A stretch of 64,000 nucleotides of DNA from Bostrychus sinensis (lineage: Eukaryota; Chordata; Actinopteri; Gobiiformes; Eleotridae), in the NCBI GenBank assembly GCA_020698575.1, contig CM036255.1, positions 18,218,501-18,282,500 of the forward strand, in the 5' to 3' direction. The translations under genes and the position numbers were made by a program. The notes below the pieces were generated by a model that did no database searches, was not told where the DNA came from, and worked only from the letters and a program-made list of their open reading frames with translations. Shown one piece after another: positions 59,432 through 64,000 of this stretch (position 1 is its first letter; each line of letters opens with the position of its first letter).

Positions 59432-59545
59432 TCTTTGTAGTGGTCCCAAGCCAAATCATTATGCACATAACTGCCCTCTGGGTGCAGATGATTTGCTGTG
59501 GTGACCCAAAAAGACCCAAAAGCCAAAAGGACAAAAGATATTGCT
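59432..59545 (+). repeat. GGATAAATG repeat family copy
   Basis: GTGGTCCCAAGCCAAATCAT, CTGGGTGCAGATGATTTGCT and GTGGTGACCC blocks. Confidence 0.55.
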
Positions 59546-61239
59546 GCCAGTGAAAAACCTGCTTATGATAAAAGTAAGTGCTACAGAAGGTGGTAATGTG
59601 GATTCTTTGCCTGTTTGCCTCTTTGTGTGGTTCTCCTAAAGTTGCTTTTTCTATTTTTGTGGGGATAATACAGTATGGTTGTCAGAGTGGTAGGGAGCCT
59701 TTTTTATCACTCAGATCTGTTTTGTGAGCTTGTTACTAATGAGTTATGGTAAATACCATTATATAAAGTAGCTTGAAAATAGCAGTAAATTGACTGATAT
59801 ATGACAGATCGCTGGTGATTATTATGCCAATATATGCAATAGATATAGCTCCAAGATAGCTTCAGGTACAATAGCACTATTATCATTTGTGCTTACATTT
59901 GCTTGTGGTGTCTCGTAGAGTTCATGATGGCAGTAGCATCGTTGAGCAAGTTTGATAGCAGATCAGACATGGTCAATACTTGTTAGCCTATGGGGTAGTG
60001 AGACCAGCAATGTTGGAGATTGAGCGTGGCATTGTGAAAAAGACAAGAGGCAAAGCTGAAGATGTTTTTTAGGGAGTAACAAAGATATATTAGATTATGA
60101 AAGAGTACATCAGAGGAACAGAAAGTTAGAAACGCCAGATTGAGATGGTTTGGACATGTACAGAGGAGGGATTGTATGGGTAATAGGGTGCAGAGATTAG
60201 AGCTGCCAAATAGGAGGCATGGGAGAAGACTAAAGAGTAGTGAAGTGGAGACAGAGAATGGGGCTAAATAGAGGCAGATGTCATACACTATACAGACATA
60301 CTAATGCATGCATGTACTTTTTATTATAATTTTATTTCCATTTGCAGAGCACACTTGACAACTTTTTATGGATTTAGCCAATTTAGCATTATTTTTTTTG
60401 CTCGATGCTCATCCGACCTCCGCCCACTCACGCAGCCTACAGCAACAGCTCACAGTAATCTCAAAGATGTCAAATTACCAATTAACCCAGCCATGCCCTA
60501 TGTAATGACGCTTCTTCTGAGACTTCAGATGTTGCTGCGCTGCCGTCGGCATCTTTACTTCATCAGATAGTGAACTAATACTTGTGTTATTGTTGGCTTT
60601 CTTTCAATTGTAAACATCTTCGTATTGTTAGACGGCCATTATAGGGTTAAGCAGCCAGGGAAACTCGGAGGTCGTCCTGTATAGGTAGGTGTGTGTGTGT
60701 GTGTGCATGGATTTCCCTGTCTCCGCTTACTGGTAATAGCTGTGCTCTGCTTTATTTGATCCGGGCCCCCGCTCTCATAGTAGGATTGAATTGGGTTTGG
60801 AGAGCAAGGGAAACACACATACCTGGGCTTGCCAAGTGCACTAGCAGCTGCCCGAGGAGGGATAGACAGAGGACAAGCAGTGGGTTGGGAAGGGCAGAGG
60901 TAACTTTAAGGATGCAGACAAGGAGAAGTACCTAATTAAATTCAATAACATCCCCTGTCATCTTCACTTCCTGAATAATATACTTTCATACTGTCTGTTG
61001 TCTTGCAGTCTGTAGTCGTCAGGATGCCCCTTTTTACAAATGTGCTCTCTAGTGAATTAGTGTGTTTACTGGCAGTCTGTGCACAGTAAACACTTAGTTA
61101 ATTTCCTTGCAGGGTGTCGCGGGGTTCACCCAGGAAGCTTCTGTGGTTGGATTGTCATGGTCTAATAGGAAATTATAAGAGTGGAGGACTGGGATTTACA
61201 TCTAGTATCAAAGTAAAATGCAAAGGCTCCCAATATTAG

Positions 61240-61366
61240 TGTAAATCTCACTTGGATGGAGGACTGAGAACATTATTATGATACATTTAATTTCTTGCGA
61301 TACAGATATTGCATCAGCTGATATGGCAATAACAAGACATTTGCAATATATTGTGCAGCCCTGAAT
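61240..61366. mobile_element. CAGGGCTGCACAATA-type terminus
   Basis: GACATTTGCAATATATTGTGCAGCCCTG at the right edge, with CTTGCGATACAGATATTGC and CAGCTGATATGGCAATAAC inside. The partner left end was not found. Confidence 0.5.
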
Positions 61367-62197
61367 AATGCTGTAAGACATAAAAAAATAACTTAACATT
61401 GGCTTAATATACCTAACCTGTGGCTGCCCGTAATATTTGCGAACATTGTAGCTTCAGCAGTTAATTTTCAAGCTCACTGTAAGTTTTTATAGGTGACAGC
61501 ACAGATTATTGTCCATTATTTTGTACTGACTGTGAGATTTATTAAACTGTGAAAGTCAGATACAAACTTCATAATCATTCTCACATGACCAATAAATTGT
61601 ATTAAAGTGTAATATGAACATATATTAGTATATGGCCATAATGCGGTGCCTTTTTCAACTTCATAACAACAATCAGAGTCAAGCATGTTTGTTGCATTTG
61701 TCGTCTGTTTGCTGGTCTGATGCTGAAGCGATGCTTGTAATCACACAGAAGGTCTAGGGCCCTGTCCCACTGGAGCTAATCAGCCTGTATGTTCCATTAC
61801 TGCATCCTGATAAACATCACTATGTGTAAGTGTGTCCTAAAAAAGGCTATTTCCTTGTGGAGCACACCGCTTGTAGTTAGCCTGCTCGTGCACTGTAAAT
61901 GGAGAAAAAAGAGGCTGGTTTGTTAGATCATAACCAAACGTGTGTGTAGTTACAAGTGCGGTGTAAATGTCATGTGAAGCTGCAGGGTATTGACTGTAAC
62001 ATGGAAAAACATGCTACTGGAGGTCATTACTAATGAGCCATACTGTACATGCACTAGAACATTCTGTGTCAGCACAGGGCCTGGTGCCTGTGTGATATTG
62101 GGCTGTTTACTTTTTATAGGAAGCTACTGTATTAGGGCTGCACTTTGCACTGTCAGAAAAAGTGTCCTATCAGTGCCTTGAATGAATATATAAAAAA

Positions 62198-62268
62198 GAC
62201 CTGATTTAGCCTTGATTTCTCAACTTAGCCCTGGTTAAGCCTGGTTATAGTCCTGGTTTACTCTTTAG
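62198..62268. repeat. short TTTAGCCCTGG minisatellite
   Basis: About five units such as GATTTAGCCTT, TTAGCCCTGGTT and TAGTCCTGGTTTA; same family as 20520-20812. Confidence 0.55.
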
Positions 62269-63235
62269 TGTTAATCACTTGACCCCGTTTTGACTAGTGA
62301 ATGACCAGACTTGTATTTTTGCTTACATTTTTGCAAAAAGGATAGCCAAATATATAGTTTTTTTTCTGATATCTGCCTTAGTAGCTATGTGTTTAAAAGT
62401 CTTTCCTCTTTGATTAATCAAGTGTCCTCTCTAACTCCGACCCACTTTGTTGCTCTTTTCTTTGTTTGCTCAGTAGTTGATAGCATTAAACAGTGAGTAA
62501 TGACGAGTGACATCATCTGTGGCTCGGCTAGTGCCAACTAATTGGCCAGAGCGATTTGATTTCATTAGATGTTATTCCTTGAGGGTATTCCCTGTCCTCC
62601 TCCGCCTCTGCCCGTGAAAGATATCTCTCATTGTTCTCGCTGAGCAGCATATTGCTTTTGTGTGGCATTTGTTTGGGCTTTATTATATTCATAGTGGGCA
62701 CAAACAAACTGCATTCCCCGGCTGGTTGTAAACATTCCTGAAATTAGTGTTACTGATTTATGGCGTGTATGGTTAATCCCAAAGTGAATAATGTTAAAAA
62801 CAGTGATTGTTGTTGAGTCGTGACTATCCCTGTTAAATGCTTTTATTTATAAGGTATTTCATAGTACCTTGAGGATATTACAAATGCAATATTGAACATT
62901 AATGCTCTGCTTGATATGTGTTGCATAGGGAGAAATCCTGCAAAAATGCAACAATGGTTAAAAAATCAAGGCGTGATTATTTTTTTCCATTTCATTCCAC
63001 AAAAAATACACATACCAGACCATTTTATTTTTGCCACTCATGTCATTTCTTTGCTAGAAATGAAAGGAGCTTTGTATAAAAATGTGAAAATGGCCAAAAA
63101 AAGTACTACATTTGTTGTTGACTTTTCTTATTAAGTAGTCAGTTCTAGCCACATTAATCTCATTTAGTTTATTTTTTTTTCTGTTTACTTTAAATTCAAT
63201 TGGCTTTTCTTTTCTTTGCCAAGCTGTGGAGCCAA

Positions 63236-63325
63236 AACTCTAGCCAGTCCCAAGCCTGGATAAATGCAGAGCAGAGGGTTGCACCAGAAAGGGCATCTGG
63301 TGGAAATACCTGCCAGTACAGAGGT
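63236..63325 (+). repeat. GGATAAATG repeat family copy
   Basis: CTAGCCAGTCCCAAGCCTGG, ATAAATGCAG, AGGGTTGCACCAGAAAGGGC and ATCTGGTGG: the best match to the family consensus in the window. Confidence 0.7.
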
Positions 63326-63904
63326 AAAGAGGTTTAAAGTATCTAGGTGGGGGTTTAGAAACATACCGTACTACACTACATATAGAGTCATCAGACTTCT
63401 AGCTTGTGCTTCATAACGTTACCCTCCTTTGTTCTGGCTTCTACAAAAGCCACTTTTTCTCAAGTGATGTAAAATGATTATAGTAATGGACCCTTCCTCC
63501 CAGTAGCACAGTCTCTCGGCTCACTCTCCTTCACACCACTCTCTCACTCACTCTGTTCTTGCTCTTGCGTGCATTAGCGCAGCCCCGGGGATGCCCTTGT
63601 GGTTTAATGCAATCACACCTTTGTTTGAAGTGCACGGAGACACTATAGAAACTACAGGGAAGATGCAGAGAGAGTCGTGGGTGGCTTCTGGTGGGAGTGT
63701 TCACTTCAGAGGTTAATGATCACCTGCAGACACACTGACAAGTCTTGTAAATGAGGTAATTTACAAGTTTGTGTCAGTCAAAAGAGATGTAGGTTTTATT
63801 CCAACAAATCCTATTACAGTCTTTATGTCATTGCAAGCATTTGTACCAAAATATCTATTCTAATGTTGTTCTTTCTTTTTGGCTCTTTCTTTCCGCAGTT
63901 GTAT

Positions 63905-64000
63905 CATATGCTTTGTGTAGTGATTTGCGTATATTTGGTATAGGTTTTTTGTCAGATGCCCTTTCTGACGTAGCCCTCTCCATTTACAAAAGCTTGGGAC
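63905..64000 (-). repeat. GGATAAATG repeat family, reverse copy, cut by the window edge
   Basis: GTGATTTGCGTATATTTGGT, GTCAGATGCCCTTTCTGACG and AAAAGCTTGGGAC run into the window end. Confidence 0.65.

Larger units (their letters stand above)
33600..64000. other. long stretch without a recognised gene
   Basis: About 30 kb with no assembled coding gene. It is filled with Tc1-like, hAT-like, SINE and GGATAAATG-family copies (listed separately) and microsatellites. Repeat-poor, slightly GC-richer islands occur near 38.89-39.06, 43.03-43.27, 46.75-47.05, 48.2-48.45, 59.04-59.24 and 62.5-62.78 kb. With the CpG-rich patch at 33 kb and a candidate exon at 57.78 kb, the simplest reading is large introns or a regulatory domain of an unidentified neighbouring gene. 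This is inference. Confidence 0.4.

Noticed and set aside
1..64000. CRISPR arrays, prokaryotic operons, phage or defence islands
   Set aside because: No regularly spaced repeats with unique spacers and no ribosome-binding-site/ORF clusters; spliced vertebrate genes show the DNA is eukaryotic.

Overview
The window looks like the nuclear genome of a teleost fish. Three intron-containing vertebrate genes with canonical GT-AG junctions can be assembled by eye. One encodes a fatty acid-binding protein of the fish FABP4/FABP11 type. The DNA is AT-rich and full of fish-style repeats: Tc1/mariner remnants, short hAT-like elements with 8-bp target duplications, tRNA-headed SINEs, ACT/AGT and CA microsatellites. 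No prokaryotic operon, CRISPR array or viral genome is seen.

Layout. 1-2.8 kb: repeats. 2.82-4.0 kb: mrpl53, 3 coding exons, + strand. 4.6-5.2 kb: SINE-like and hAT-like copies. 5.4-6.7 kb: promoter and 4 coding exons of a fabp11/fabp4-like gene, + strand. 6.7-15.5 kb: intergenic, repeat-rich. 15.57-19.1 kb: fam8a1, 5 coding exons, + strand. 19.1-33 kb: intergenic, repeat-rich, with two promoter-like patches near 21.1 and 28.7 kb. 33.0-33.6 kb: a CpG-rich patch with a possible non-coding first exon and a good donor site. 33.6-64 kb: a long stretch with no recognisable gene, probably intron and/or regulatory domain of a neighbour. It holds one candidate exon at 57.78-57.94 kb and several compact repeat-poor islands dense in transcription-factor motifs.

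The three genes are head to tail on one strand but have unrelated jobs: mitochondrial large-subunit ribosome, cytosolic fatty-acid carriage, and an ER-membrane cofactor of the HRD1 degradation complex. Nothing suggests a functional operon. Their promoters differ in type. mrpl53 has a YY1-type motif over its start codon, the FABP gene has E-box/GC-box/CRE-half/CCAAT plus a TATA-like motif, and fam8a1 has an E-box and an ETS site.

The best items in the hunt are: well-preserved hAT-like miniature elements with readable target duplications, one of them nested in an ACT microsatellite; a dispersed hAT-like family that appears to carry a tRNA-like SINE and trinucleotide array inside it; CTCF-like motifs, including a convergent pair; a retinoid-type DR2 element next to a TATA box; and GATA, MEIS/NKX and FOX/TEAD islands in the long non-coding part. 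All family assignments come from reading and memory; no search was run.
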